NCBI RefSeq assembly: GCF_900114285.1
Contig: NZ_FOSN01000016.1
Span: 1 to 64,000, forward strand
Direction: 5' to 3'
Source: Methylocapsa palsarum
GTDB taxonomy: Bacteria > Pseudomonadota > Alphaproteobacteria > Rhizobiales > Beijerinckiaceae
DNA length: 64,000 bases
Each line of letters starts with the position of its first letter. The first letter of the stretch is position 1. The translations under genes and the position numbers were made by a program. Below the pieces are notes generated by a model. That model did no database searches and had not been told where the DNA came from. It worked only from the letters and a program-made list of their open reading frames with translations. This document shows positions 49,242 to 58,594 of the stretch, in pieces.

Positions 49242-49802
49242 TTATTCGACGCCGGGCTCCGGCCAGTCCTCCAGCGGATGCCCCGGCAAAACTTTCGCTT
49301 TCCAGCGGATGTCAAAATCGCGCAATTCGGCCTCGAGACATTCAACGTCAAGACGCAGGCCGCACCCGCCCGAAAATATCAGATGAATTTCACCGGCCGG
49401 GGCCGAGGTCTCCCGATAGCAGATGCTGAGGAGATTGAGGATCGCCGCCTTGTCGCGTTGCGCGAACCCCGTACAGGACGCTTTCGAGACGCGTCTGAAC
49501 TGCAGACCGGTCCGGCAGCGCTCCCAACTCCCCTCGGCGGCGCGAACCCAGTCGAAACGCGCCGCGACGATCACAAACCGCTTCGTCTTCGGCAGGTAGG
49601 CCATTTCCCCCACCCGGACCAGCGAATCCTGCACGTTGGCCGAAATGATCTTGAGGTCTTCCGTGTCGAAGGCGATCAATCGCAACTCTTCTGGAACCTG
49701 AGCCGCAGCAAATTGCCGCGTCGCGGGGCGTCCCGCAAAAGCCGCCCTGCGCCCCGCCATGGGCGTCTCCGTTGGCATTGCGTCCCTGAAAAAGCTCTTC
49801 AT
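49242..49802 (-). CDS. DUF2948 family protein
   Basis: 186 aa, possibly starting further in (MAGRRAAFAG). The conserved part reads LRLIAFDTEDLKIISANVQD, VGEMAYLPKTKRFVIVAARF, SGGCGLRLDVECLEAELRDF, which is DUF2948. Its function is unknown, but it is regularly next to murA in alphaproteobacteria, as here (117 bp downstream of murA, same strand). Confidence 0.85.
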   Translation of the reverse strand: MKSFFRDAMPTETPMAGRRAAFAGRPATRQFAAAQVPEELRLIAFDTEDLKIISANVQDSLVRVGEMAYLPKTKRFVIVAARFDWVRAAEGSWERCRTGLQFRRVSKASCTGFAQRDKAAILNLLSICYRETSAPAGEIHLIFSGGCGLRLDVECLEAELRDFDIRWKAKVLPGHPLEDWPEPGVE

Positions 49803-49872
49803 GCGTCTCGTTCCGTTTGCGTGAACTTCTCAGTTGGGGTGCTGGGGCGCTTCACTCAAGCGCAAAGACCGG

Positions 49873-49889
49873 ATTTTCCATTGGAAAAT
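49873..49889. promoter_or_regulatory. AT-rich palindrome between murA and the DUF2948 gene
   Basis: ATTTTCCA-T-TGGAAAAT, 8-bp perfect arms around one base, followed on the plus strand by TCTTTTTTT. It lies in the 116-bp gap between murA (ends 49919) and DUF2948. On the plus strand it would look like an intrinsic terminator but no plus-strand gene ends here; on the minus strand it may be an operator or a processed hairpin. Confidence 0.35.
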
Positions 49890-49918
49890 TCTTTTTTTGA
49901 TCGCGTCGCCGACTGCCC

Positions 49919-51214
<1,296 letters not shown>

Positions 51215-51244
51215 GAATCCCCCAGCTTCGAAATGATCTTGATT

Positions 51245-51466
51245 TTAATCGCGGCGGCCGACTGTCTCGGTCGGGCGTTCGGCGCCGGGGCCTGATTGCC
51301 CGGCGGCGCGGGCGCGGGTCTGCGCCTTCCGTCGGTTCAGGTTGGCGCGCAAGGCTTGAGCGAGACGGCTTTTTCGGGCAGCTTCCTGAAGAGCCGCCTC
51401 CTGAAGAGAAGTCTTCGCCTGGCCGCTCTCTGGCGCAGGACGATCGTCGTGTTCCGAAAATCCCAT
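51245..51466 (-). CDS. Small conserved-looking protein upstream of murA
   Basis: 73 aa from the ATG at 51466; an upstream TTG at 51559 would give 104 aa. The C-terminal part, ALRANLNRRKAQTRARAA, is Arg/Lys-rich and resembles the small protein found just before murA in many Hyphomicrobiales. Function unknown. It ends 30 bp before murA on the same strand, so the two are probably co-transcribed. Confidence 0.6.
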   Translation of the reverse strand: MGFSEHDDRPAPESGQAKTSLQEAALQEAARKSRLAQALRANLNRRKAQTRARAAGQSGPGAERPTETVGRRD

Positions 51467-51726
51467 TAAATCGAACTCAAAAGGTTCAGGTCTGAAAACC
51501 CTGGGGCGAACGCCCTCGCGCCGCTCCAAAAAGGCCTTGTAGAGCCAGGAGGCGGCCAAGACAAGGCTCGCGGTCAGGGCTCGCGGTCAAGGACACGGCT
51601 TCCGGTCGGGCGCGGAGGCGGACGGTCGACAGGTCCGCCGCCTCCTCGAAGCGGAACGCTTGCCTAACCAGCGAGCCTATGCCAAACACGCGCCCGGCGG
51701 CTCCAAACATCGACGCCTTTGTGAAC

Positions 51727-51801
51727 GCTGCGGTAGCTCAGTGGTAGAGCACTCCATTGGTAATGGAGAGGTCGACAGTTCAATCCTGTCTCGCAGCACC
51801 A
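51727..51801 (+). tRNA. tRNA-Thr (GGT)
   Basis: 75 nt with encoded CCA. Acceptor GCTGCGG/TCGCAGC, D-arm GCTC...GAGC, anticodon stem CTCCA/TGGAG with loop TTGGTAA (anticodon GGT), T-loop TTCAATC. An AT-rich region with a broken hydrolase gene follows. Confidence 0.95.
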
Positions 51802-52337
51802 TAAAAACAACGAGTTGACAAAGACGACGAAAATGTCGGTCGGTTCACATGAACTGGTCTTGTCGAAAAACCTTTCAAGCGAAAAAAGGAGCCCGCAAGC
51901 CGGCTCCGAACGCGCCATCGTATTGGCTTGCTGTTCGATGTCCTGAACAATCTATGTCCTGAACCGCGCGGTTGGCGGGTTGCCCAGGAATATGAGCAGC
52001 ACGAAGCCGCCCGCCTTCCGGTCGAAGGAGCGGGCGTTGTTTCCGGCGGCCCGCACCGCGCAGCATGGCCACTTATTTTTTCGTCTTCATCATTCCCCGT
52101 CTTCATCGCTGAAATCGTGGAACGCGGTTCGGAGCCGGACAAAAATATGATTTACTTTCCGTATTGGCTAAATTTAAGTATAGAAAGACTATAATACCGC
52201 ATTATTTCATGGCGTCGTCAAATATTTTAACGTTCAAAAACCGTATAATGCGCAGCTTGATAACATCCTATCAAATAGGGCATAATGCACAAATTATTAT
52301 AATACTATTTTTAAATACCAACATTGATGGAAATATC
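51802..52337. other. AT-rich intergenic patch, no gene recognised
   Basis: From about 52140 to 52337 the sequence is strikingly AT-rich (runs such as TATAATACTATTTTTAAA) compared with the rest of the window. Short open frames have no support. It probably holds the promoter of the SGNH-hydrolase gene and looks like DNA of foreign origin next to a tRNA gene. Confidence 0.5.
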
Positions 52338-53815
52338 ATGATCTACTTTCGATGCGCACTTTTAGGCATTGCCCTTTTCACGACACTCCTGACCTCTACC
52401 CTTCCGGCACACGCGACAGAAACGTTCGGCGCGAAAATGCGCAGATTGGCGGCCGCGGCTCAAATTTCAAACTCATTCACAAACATGCCCCTGCGCCCCG
52501 CTTCCGCATGGATCCCAAATAAGACCTACGCCGTCGGAGAGGCGGCCCAAAACGGCTCAAATCTTTACTTGTGCAGAACTGCAGGAACGAGCGCAGCCTC
52601 GGGAGGTCCGATTGGAACCAGCTACGCCGACATTGGCGACGGCACCGCCGCGTGGGTCTATCTTGGTCCTTCACTTGTCAACACACCGGATCCTGCGGCT
52701 CCAACGATTACTAGCGTCTCAACACTGGCGTCCTTGGGCCTGACACAATTTTTCAACCCATTAACCAGTCCTTCCAGCTTTAATTTTGGCGGGGGCGCGC
52801 CAACTGCGCAGCCGACCGGAAATTCGAGCTTCATCTCCTTTCCAGCCGTTCATTCGATCGCGAATGGGACGGGCGGAAACATCGGCTTTAACAATGGCGT
52901 CGACAATTTTTTTTGGTCCGCAAGCTTTGTTACGGACGCTCCGATTGTCGCAATCCTCGTGTCTTGGGGAGCAGAGCCCGCAAACATCATCATAGACGGA
53001 CGGAAGCTAAGCCCAGGAGGCGTAAAAGGATTGGCCGGCCCATCCTATTTTCTGCTCGACTTTACCAAGGCAGGCAGCCGGAAACAGCGTACAATCACAA
53101 TCGAAGATTACGGAAACATCAGATTCGGGGGCGTCAGCGTGGACGCAGCCAGCACTTTACGTGCGCCCTCCACGGTGGACAGATTTCGCGTCGCGTTTTT
53201 GGGCTCATCAATTGAGACTGGCGGCTATGGCTTCCCTCTGTTCGGCAGCCCCCATGGCCGGTATCAGCATCGAAACTTCTTGGCTGGTCCGATCCTTGGG
53301 TCCTAGGAATTGCTGCGACCGGCTACATAAACAATAATCAAGGCAAGTTTTTTAATTATGAAGGTCATGTTAATGACGCCATCCAAATCTCGCCCGATGT
53401 CGTTGTTGTAGGCGGTCCCATCAATGATGAAGGTTACGGGGCGACACAGATAACGGCTGCGGCTGTGTCCCTTTTCCGGAAGCTCCGCTCAGCCCTACCA
53501 GCCGTGCCGATCTTAGCGATGGGCACTTTTCCAGGCAGCCGCGGCCCGGATGCCGCCTCCGTCAACAGTGAATTGGCCATACAAGCCGCAGTGATGCAAC
53601 TTAACGATCCTCGCATCTATTTTATCCCGCTGATTTCAGGCCAGGACGGAGCTGTGATCACCGGGACCGGCAGCGTGACAGCGCCAAAGAATAATGGAAA
53701 CGGTGATTACTATATTTCTTCGGACGGCACCCACCCGACCCAGCTAGGGACGGACTATGAAGCTGGACAATTCGCAGCCAGGATCAAGTCGATTTTTGTG
53801 AACAGGGTTTATTAG
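52338..53815 (+). pseudogene. Secreted SGNH/GDSL hydrolase with N-terminal sugar-binding-like module, frameshifted
   Basis: The ATG at 52338 starts a signal peptide (MIYFRCALLGIALFTTLLTS). Next comes a module with WIPNKTYAVGEAAQNGSNLYLC, TAGTSAASGGPIGTSYADIG and DGTAAWVY, common in phage- and polysaccharide-related proteins, then a jelly-roll-like region and the SGNH block I FRVAFLGSSIETGG. Here the frame breaks: a stop follows at 53306, but another frame continues with WPVSASKLLGWSDPWVLGIA, PDVVVVGGPINDEGY and the His block SSDGTHPTQLG, ending at 53815. Adding one C to the C5 run at 53249-53253 restores one frame. Lower GC than its neighbours; a likely acquired esterase. Confidence 0.75.
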
Positions 53816-53894
53816 CCGCCTTTTGCGAGGCGTCACCGCGCCGACGGCTGCGCACCGCCCGGGATATAAGGAGGCGTCTCCCTCGCCTTCCCCC

Positions 53895-54299
53895 TTACCT
53901 CACCTTGACCGTCACGACATGGCGTCCGGCGGGCGCGCCATGCTCCCAGGGTCGGGAATAGACGAACATTGCGCGCGCGGCGCCGGATTTGCGGCCCTCG
54001 ATCTTGAATTGCGCCACGCCCGGCGCGCCGATCAGCGGAGCGCCGTTCCCGCCGCCAGACTTGAACCCCTCGGCCGAAATGACGAGCGCTCTGAGATTCG
54101 AGCTTTCCGCTGCGCTGAGGCTCCAGCTGTAGCCGGTGGATGGGTTTTCGGCCAATTCGACGATGGCGGAGCCGCCAATGGTGAGATCGAGGGTCTCGCC
54201 GCTGGTCTGCGCCCTGACGGCGCCGCCACAAACCCCGCGGGCCATTGCGCCAACAAACAGCGCAAAAACAAGACATTGTTGCAGGCGCGAGACGGCCAT
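53895..54299 (-). CDS. Chagasin-family (I42) cysteine-protease inhibitor
   Basis: About 134 aa from the ATG at 54299, which gives a signal peptide (MAVSRLQQCLVFALFVGAMA, cut near VRA). All three inhibitory loops of chagasin are seen: NPSTGYSW, a Gly-rich stretch with PLIGAPGVAQF, and RPWEHGAP, followed by VVTVKV. Such proteins block papain-like cysteine proteases, usually outside the cytoplasm. No cysteine protease gene is nearby. Divergent from the GlxA-type regulator gene. Confidence 0.85.
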   Translation of the reverse strand: MAVSRLQQCLVFALFVGAMARGVCGGAVRAQTSGETLDLTIGGSAIVELAENPSTGYSWSLSAAESSNLRALVISAEGFKSGGGNGAPLIGAPGVAQFKIEGRKSGAARAMFVYSRPWEHGAPAGRHVVTVKVR

Positions 54300-54446
54300 G
54301 GCGAGAAATCCTGCTGAAAACGGTCGATCATAATTGCGCGCCCGGTCCTGCGAACACAACGCCACAACAAGGATTTTCCGCTCTCATCGAAGTCGCGGGC
54401 GAATGCGTTTGGCCGAAAACGCAGGTTCTTTGTCCTTGCATCCCCC

Positions 54447-55514
54447 GTGACGCCGGCCGAACATTCACAAATGACAAGCAACATGACCACGCCTCTCCCA
54501 GATCAGGCGCCCCAAGAGATCGGGCGATCCCGGCGGATCGGGTTTCTGGTCTATCCAGACTGCGAAATTCTCGATGTTTGCGGACCTCTCGATACGTTTT
54601 TCTACGCCGACGCCTGGTTGCCCAGATTCGGGCGAGTCAACGAGCCTGGCTACCATTGCGATATACTCGCCGCGAAGCCGGGTCCGGTCCGCTCAAGATG
54701 CGGCATGGAATTTAACGCGACCCATAGTTTCCATGACTTTGGCGAAAGCCTCGACACTCTGGTTGTCGTTGGCGGCGCGATCAGCGTCGAAGAAGCCGGT
54801 AAAGATCCCGCCATGATCGAATGGGTGCGTTTTATCGCGCCGAAGGCGCGGCGCGTGGCGTCGATTTGCACCGGCGCGCTCATTCTCGCGGCGGCGGGCC
54901 TTTTGCACCACCGCCGCGTCACGACGCACTGGATGTTCGCCGAGGTCCTGAGCAGCGAATATCCATCGATAGAGGTCGATTCCAGCCTCCTCTTCGCGCG
55001 AGACGGCAACATCTACACTTCGGGCGGGATAACTGCGGGAATCGATCTCGGTCTTGCGATGATCGAAGAAGATCTTGGACGGGAAATCGCTCTCGCGGTC
55101 GCCCGCATGATGGTGGTGTTTCCGCGCCGTCCGGGAGGACAGTCCCAATTCAGCAGCTATATCCAGCATAACACGAAGAACAGGCCCGACATCATTGAAC
55201 TTCAGGTCTGGGTCCTTGGACACCCGGGAGAGAATCTCAGCGTGCCCGCGCTCGCGGAACGCATGGCGATGAGCCCGCGCAATTTCACTCGGCTGTTCCG
55301 GAGCGAGACCGGAGAGACGCCGGCGCAATTCGTCGAGCGCGCGCGGGCGGACGCCGCCCGCTGCAGGCTCGAAACAACCTCCTTGCCGATTGAAACGATC
55401 GCCCTGGAAAGCGGCTTTGGCGGCGCCGAACGCATGCGGCGCACGTTCCAGCGGCTTTTCACCGTCAGTCCGCACGACTACAGGGCGCGGTTTCGATCCA
55501 CGCTTCTGAACTGA
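54447..55514 (+). CDS. GlxA-family transcriptional regulator (DJ-1/PfpI plus AraC)
   Basis: Up to 355 aa; starts at 54447 (GTG), 54471 or 54483 are possible. N-terminal DJ-1/PfpI-like domain (RIGFLVYPDCEILDVCGPLD, and nucleophile-like Cys in SICTGALILAAAGLL, about residue 140) and a C-terminal AraC HTH (LSVPALAERMAMSPRNFTRL, then ETIALESGFGGAERMRRTFQ). Family members control amine or other catabolic genes in response to small molecules. The likely target is unknown; a divergent chagasin gene and a downstream DUF2189 gene are candidates. Confidence 0.88.
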   Translation: MTPAEHSQMTSNMTTPLPDQAPQEIGRSRRIGFLVYPDCEILDVCGPLDTFFYADAWLPRFGRVNEPGYHCDILAAKPGPVRSRCGMEFNATHSFHDFGESLDTLVVVGGAISVEEAGKDPAMIEWVRFIAPKARRVASICTGALILAAAGLLHHRRVTTHWMFAEVLSSEYPSIEVDSSLLFARDGNIYTSGGITAGIDLGLAMIEEDLGREIALAVARMMVVFPRRPGGQSQFSSYIQHNTKNRPDIIELQVWVLGHPGENLSVPALAERMAMSPRNFTRLFRSETGETPAQFVERARADAARCRLETTSLPIETIALESGFGGAERMRRTFQRLFTVSPHDYRARFRSTLLN

Positions 55515-55631
55515 CCAGGCTGACGCCGACAGTCGGCTCAACACCTGACTCCGCCCCCTACAATTTCTTCATCCGTTTTGATGATGCGGCGCCGCGAACT
55601 TCCGCAGATGCGCCTATGGGAGAAACACGCC

Positions 55632-56402
55632 ATGAACACGCAAGAAGTGTTTGCCTCTCCGGTCTGTCCGGAAGTGCGCAGGATCAAACCGTCCGATCTG
55701 ACGGACGCCCTACGCGAGGGCGTAACGGATTTTTGGCGCACGCTCGACGTCTTCGCCGACCCCTTCTCGGTCGCGATAATTGGCGTCCTCTACCCGGCCG
55801 TCTGTCTTTACCTGTTGGACGCCCACCCGCAGTTGCTGTTTCCGTTCATGTCTGGTCTCACTTTGATCGGCCCGTTTGCGGCGACCGGCCTCTACGAGGC
55901 GAAACGGCGGCAGGAACTCGGTCTTGACGCATCCCCTGCGGCGCGCGGATCGCCCGCGCTCCCCTCGATCCTGGCTCTCGGGCTGGCGCTTCTGATCATA
56001 TTCACGTGCTGGCAAGCTACGGCGGACTCGCTCTACCGCTGGCTGTTTGGTCCCGCGACGCCGATGTCCCTTGGCGGATTCCTGCGGGAGGTCTTGACGA
56101 CGTCCCGGGGCTGGACGCTGATTATTCTGGGCAACGCCATCGGCTCGGTTTTCGCCTTCGCGGCGTTGAGCATTAGCGTCATCTCTTTCCCGCTTCTTCT
56201 CGACCGCAATGTCGGCGAAGCCGTAGCCGTGGAAACTTCGATCCGCGCGGTTATGGCGAACCCTTTAACGATGATGCTCTGGGGTTTGATCGTCGCGGCG
56301 GCGCTGACGATCGGCTTTTCGCTCTGCTTCGTGGGAGCGCTCATCGCCGCGCCAATCCTCGCTTCCGCGAATTGGCGTCTCTACCGCAAGACAGTGCAAT
56401 AA
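55632..56402 (+). CDS. DUF2189 integral membrane protein
   Basis: 256 aa from ATG 55632, with GGGAG about 10 bp upstream. The family motif FPFMSGLTLIGPFAATGLYE is near residue 77, and about six hydrophobic segments are visible (VAIIGVLYPAVCLYLLDA; LALGLALLIIFTCWQA; FAFAALSISVISFPLLL; IVAAALTIGFSLCFVGAL). Function unknown. It follows the GlxA-type gene in the same direction. Confidence 0.82.
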   Translation: MNTQEVFASPVCPEVRRIKPSDLTDALREGVTDFWRTLDVFADPFSVAIIGVLYPAVCLYLLDAHPQLLFPFMSGLTLIGPFAATGLYEAKRRQELGLDASPAARGSPALPSILALGLALLIIFTCWQATADSLYRWLFGPATPMSLGGFLREVLTTSRGWTLIILGNAIGSVFAFAALSISVISFPLLLDRNVGEAVAVETSIRAVMANPLTMMLWGLIVAAALTIGFSLCFVGALIAAPILASANWRLYRKTVQ

Positions 56403-56540
56403 GCGCGGCGCCGGCGCTCCGCCGACGACAGACGCAACTCGTTCAGCTCTGTGTTTCCGACACGCTCCGCATCGCCCTTGGCGGCTCCTTATCCCCCTCA
56501 ATCGCCACCCTCCAAACGGGGAGCCCATGAACAAAGTCCG

Positions 56541-56654
56541 TAGAGCGCTTTCCGATCGCATGAAGTCATGCGATCGATCAGAAATTGCTTCAGAATCAAA
56601 GGTTTGAGCATAGTCTTGTCGATTGGATTGATTCAATCCGATCGGAATATGCTC
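56541..56654 (+). repeat. Two-hairpin intergenic repeat, copy 5
   Basis: Starts TAGAGCGCTTTCCGATCGCA and ends CGGAATATGCTC, both hairpins recognisable (GATTGGATTGATTCAATCCG intact). Its right end is directly followed by AGAGGAAAA, the ribosome site of hypX, so it forms the 5' leader of that gene. Confidence 0.9.
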
Positions 56655-56669
56655 CAGAGGAAAATTGCC

Positions 56670-58523
56670 ATGAAAATCCTTTTTTTGACCACCGCACACA
56701 ACAGCCTCAGCCAGCGCCTCTGGATCGAGCTTCGTGAGCGCGGGCGCCGCGTCAGCGTGTGCATCGCTGATTCTTTCGAGGCGATGGCCGACGCCGTCTC
56801 GCGCGAGGATCCAGATCTGATCATTGCGCCGATGCTCAAGATCGCCATTCCAAAAGAGATCTGGTCGCAGCGCCTGTGTCTGATCGTGCATCCCGGCGTC
56901 ATAGGCGATCGCGGCCCCTCCTCGCTCGACTGGGCCATCGCCAACAGGGAAGAGGTCTGGGGCGTCTCGGTCCTTGAAGCGGCGGAGGATTTCGACGCCG
57001 GCGCAATTTGGGCCTCGCACGAATTCGATCTCGAAACCGACCCGCCCGCAAAGAGCAGTCTCTACCGCGGAGCCGTCACCGAAGCCGCAGTGGCCGGCGT
57101 CCTCGAGGCGGTGGCCCGGATCGAGGCGGGCGAGTTTCAATCAGGCTCATGGCGACCACAGGCGCTCTCGAAGGTCAACGGTCCCTTACGCGGACGCTTG
57201 CGGCCGCCGATGCGTCAGGCTGATCGCGTCATTGACTGGGAGAAGGACAACAGCGCGGAGATCGTGCGGAAAATCCGCGCGGCGGACAGCGCCCCGGGCG
57301 TTCTTGGCGAAATTCTCGGAAGAACCTGCTTTCTGTACGGCGCGCATGTGGAAGATCGCCTGAAAGGCCGGCCTGGAGCGGTGATAGCCCGGCGCGACGG
57401 CGCAATCTGCCTCGGCGCCGCCGACGGCGCCGTCTGGATCAGTCATCTGAAAGCCAAACCCGTGTTGAAGGAGCCGGACTGTCTTCTCCAGGCGGATTTC
57501 GGCTGCGAGTTATGCGACGCCGAGGCCTGTCCGGCCGCCGGAATCAAACTGCCCGCGACTCAGGTTCTCGGGCCGCTGGTTCGCGGCGCGCCGGAGGCTC
57601 CCCTTCCCTTCGACGCGCCGGACGACCACCGCACTTTCCGCGAGATCGTCTACACCGAGGACGGCGAGGTCGGAACCCTTTCGTTCGACTTCTACAACGG
57701 AGCGATGAACACTTCGCAATGCGTCCGGCTCCGCGACGCCTTCCTTTACGCCCGCTCGCGCCCGACGCGGGTCATCGTATTGCTCGGCGGCCGCGATTTC
57801 TGGTCGAACGGCATCCACCTCAACGTCATCGAGGCGAACGCCGATCCGGCGCTGGAATCATGGCGGAACATCAACGCGATCGACGATCTTATTTTCGAGA
57901 TCCTCAACACCATGTCTCACTTCGTCATCGCCGGGCTGCGCGGCAATGCGGGGGCCGGCGGCACCATGATGGCGCTTGCGGCGGACGAGATTTACGCCCG
58001 GCCCGGCGTTGTCCTTAACCCGCACTACCGGAGCATGGGCGAATTGTATGGATCGGAATATTGGACCTACACGCTGCCGCGCCGCGTTGGAGAAAAACGC
58101 GCGTTGGAACTGACGCAATCATGCCAGCCGCTAGGCGCGCGCGCCGCCAGGGAGATGGGATTTCTCGACGACGTCTTCGGCGCGGACGCCGAAGCGTTCG
58201 AGGCCGAGGTGAAACGGCGGGCGCTGCGAATGGCGAAAAATCCTGATTTCCGCTCGGCCCTGCGCAAAAAGCACGAACGCCGCCTCGACGACGAAGCCTG
58301 CAAACCTCTCGCCAACTATCGCGCCGAGGAATTGCAGCAGATGCGGGTCAATTTCTTCGGACCGGACCCCGCCTACCACGAAGCCCGCCGGCGCTTCGTC
58401 TACAAGGGCGATTCCCTGCCGCGCGCGGCCTCCCCGCAGCCCTTGAAGGCTGAGAAGTTGTGCTTGCGCGCAGTCGCGGTTGCCTCCCTACCAAATGACG
58501 TAGATTACGCCGCCTCGCTTTAG
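56670..58523 (+). CDS. hypX: HypX/HoxX: CO-ligand synthesis for [NiFe]-hydrogenase
   Basis: 617 aa; ATG 56670 has AGAGGAAAA upstream. HypX supplies the active-site CO ligand from formyl-tetrahydrofolate in hydrogenases made in the presence of oxygen. The N-terminal half is a formyltransferase/hydrolase fold (VHPGVIGDRGPSSLDWAI, about 73-90), the C-terminal half an enoyl-CoA-hydratase-like fold (GLRGNAGAGGTMMALAADEI, about 421-440; VLNPHYRSMGELYGSEYW). Between them, at about 270-286, there is a Cys cluster (C-x7-C-x2-C-x4-C) that I do not associate with the family. No hydrogenase or hyp gene is present in the window. The 5' leader is an intergenic repeat. Confidence 0.9.
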   Translation: MKILFLTTAHNSLSQRLWIELRERGRRVSVCIADSFEAMADAVSREDPDLIIAPMLKIAIPKEIWSQRLCLIVHPGVIGDRGPSSLDWAIANREEVWGVSVLEAAEDFDAGAIWASHEFDLETDPPAKSSLYRGAVTEAAVAGVLEAVARIEAGEFQSGSWRPQALSKVNGPLRGRLRPPMRQADRVIDWEKDNSAEIVRKIRAADSAPGVLGEILGRTCFLYGAHVEDRLKGRPGAVIARRDGAICLGAADGAVWISHLKAKPVLKEPDCLLQADFGCELCDAEACPAAGIKLPATQVLGPLVRGAPEAPLPFDAPDDHRTFREIVYTEDGEVGTLSFDFYNGAMNTSQCVRLRDAFLYARSRPTRVIVLLGGRDFWSNGIHLNVIEANADPALESWRNINAIDDLIFEILNTMSHFVIAGLRGNAGAGGTMMALAADEIYARPGVVLNPHYRSMGELYGSEYWTYTLPRRVGEKRALELTQSCQPLGARAAREMGFLDDVFGADAEAFEAEVKRRALRMAKNPDFRSALRKKHERRLDDEACKPLANYRAEELQQMRVNFFGPDPAYHEARRRFVYKGDSLPRAASPQPLKAEKLCLRAVAVASLPNDVDYAASL

Positions 58524-58594
58524 CCGCCGGGCCGATGCCGGGACAGAACGCTTTACGACCGCCGTTTGACATAGCTTTTTAGTGAGCTATTGGC

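Noticed and set aside
49860-49900. Intrinsic terminator at the palindrome with TTTTTTT
   Set aside because: The T-run is on the plus strand, while both flanking genes are on the minus strand, so no transcript would use it as a terminator.
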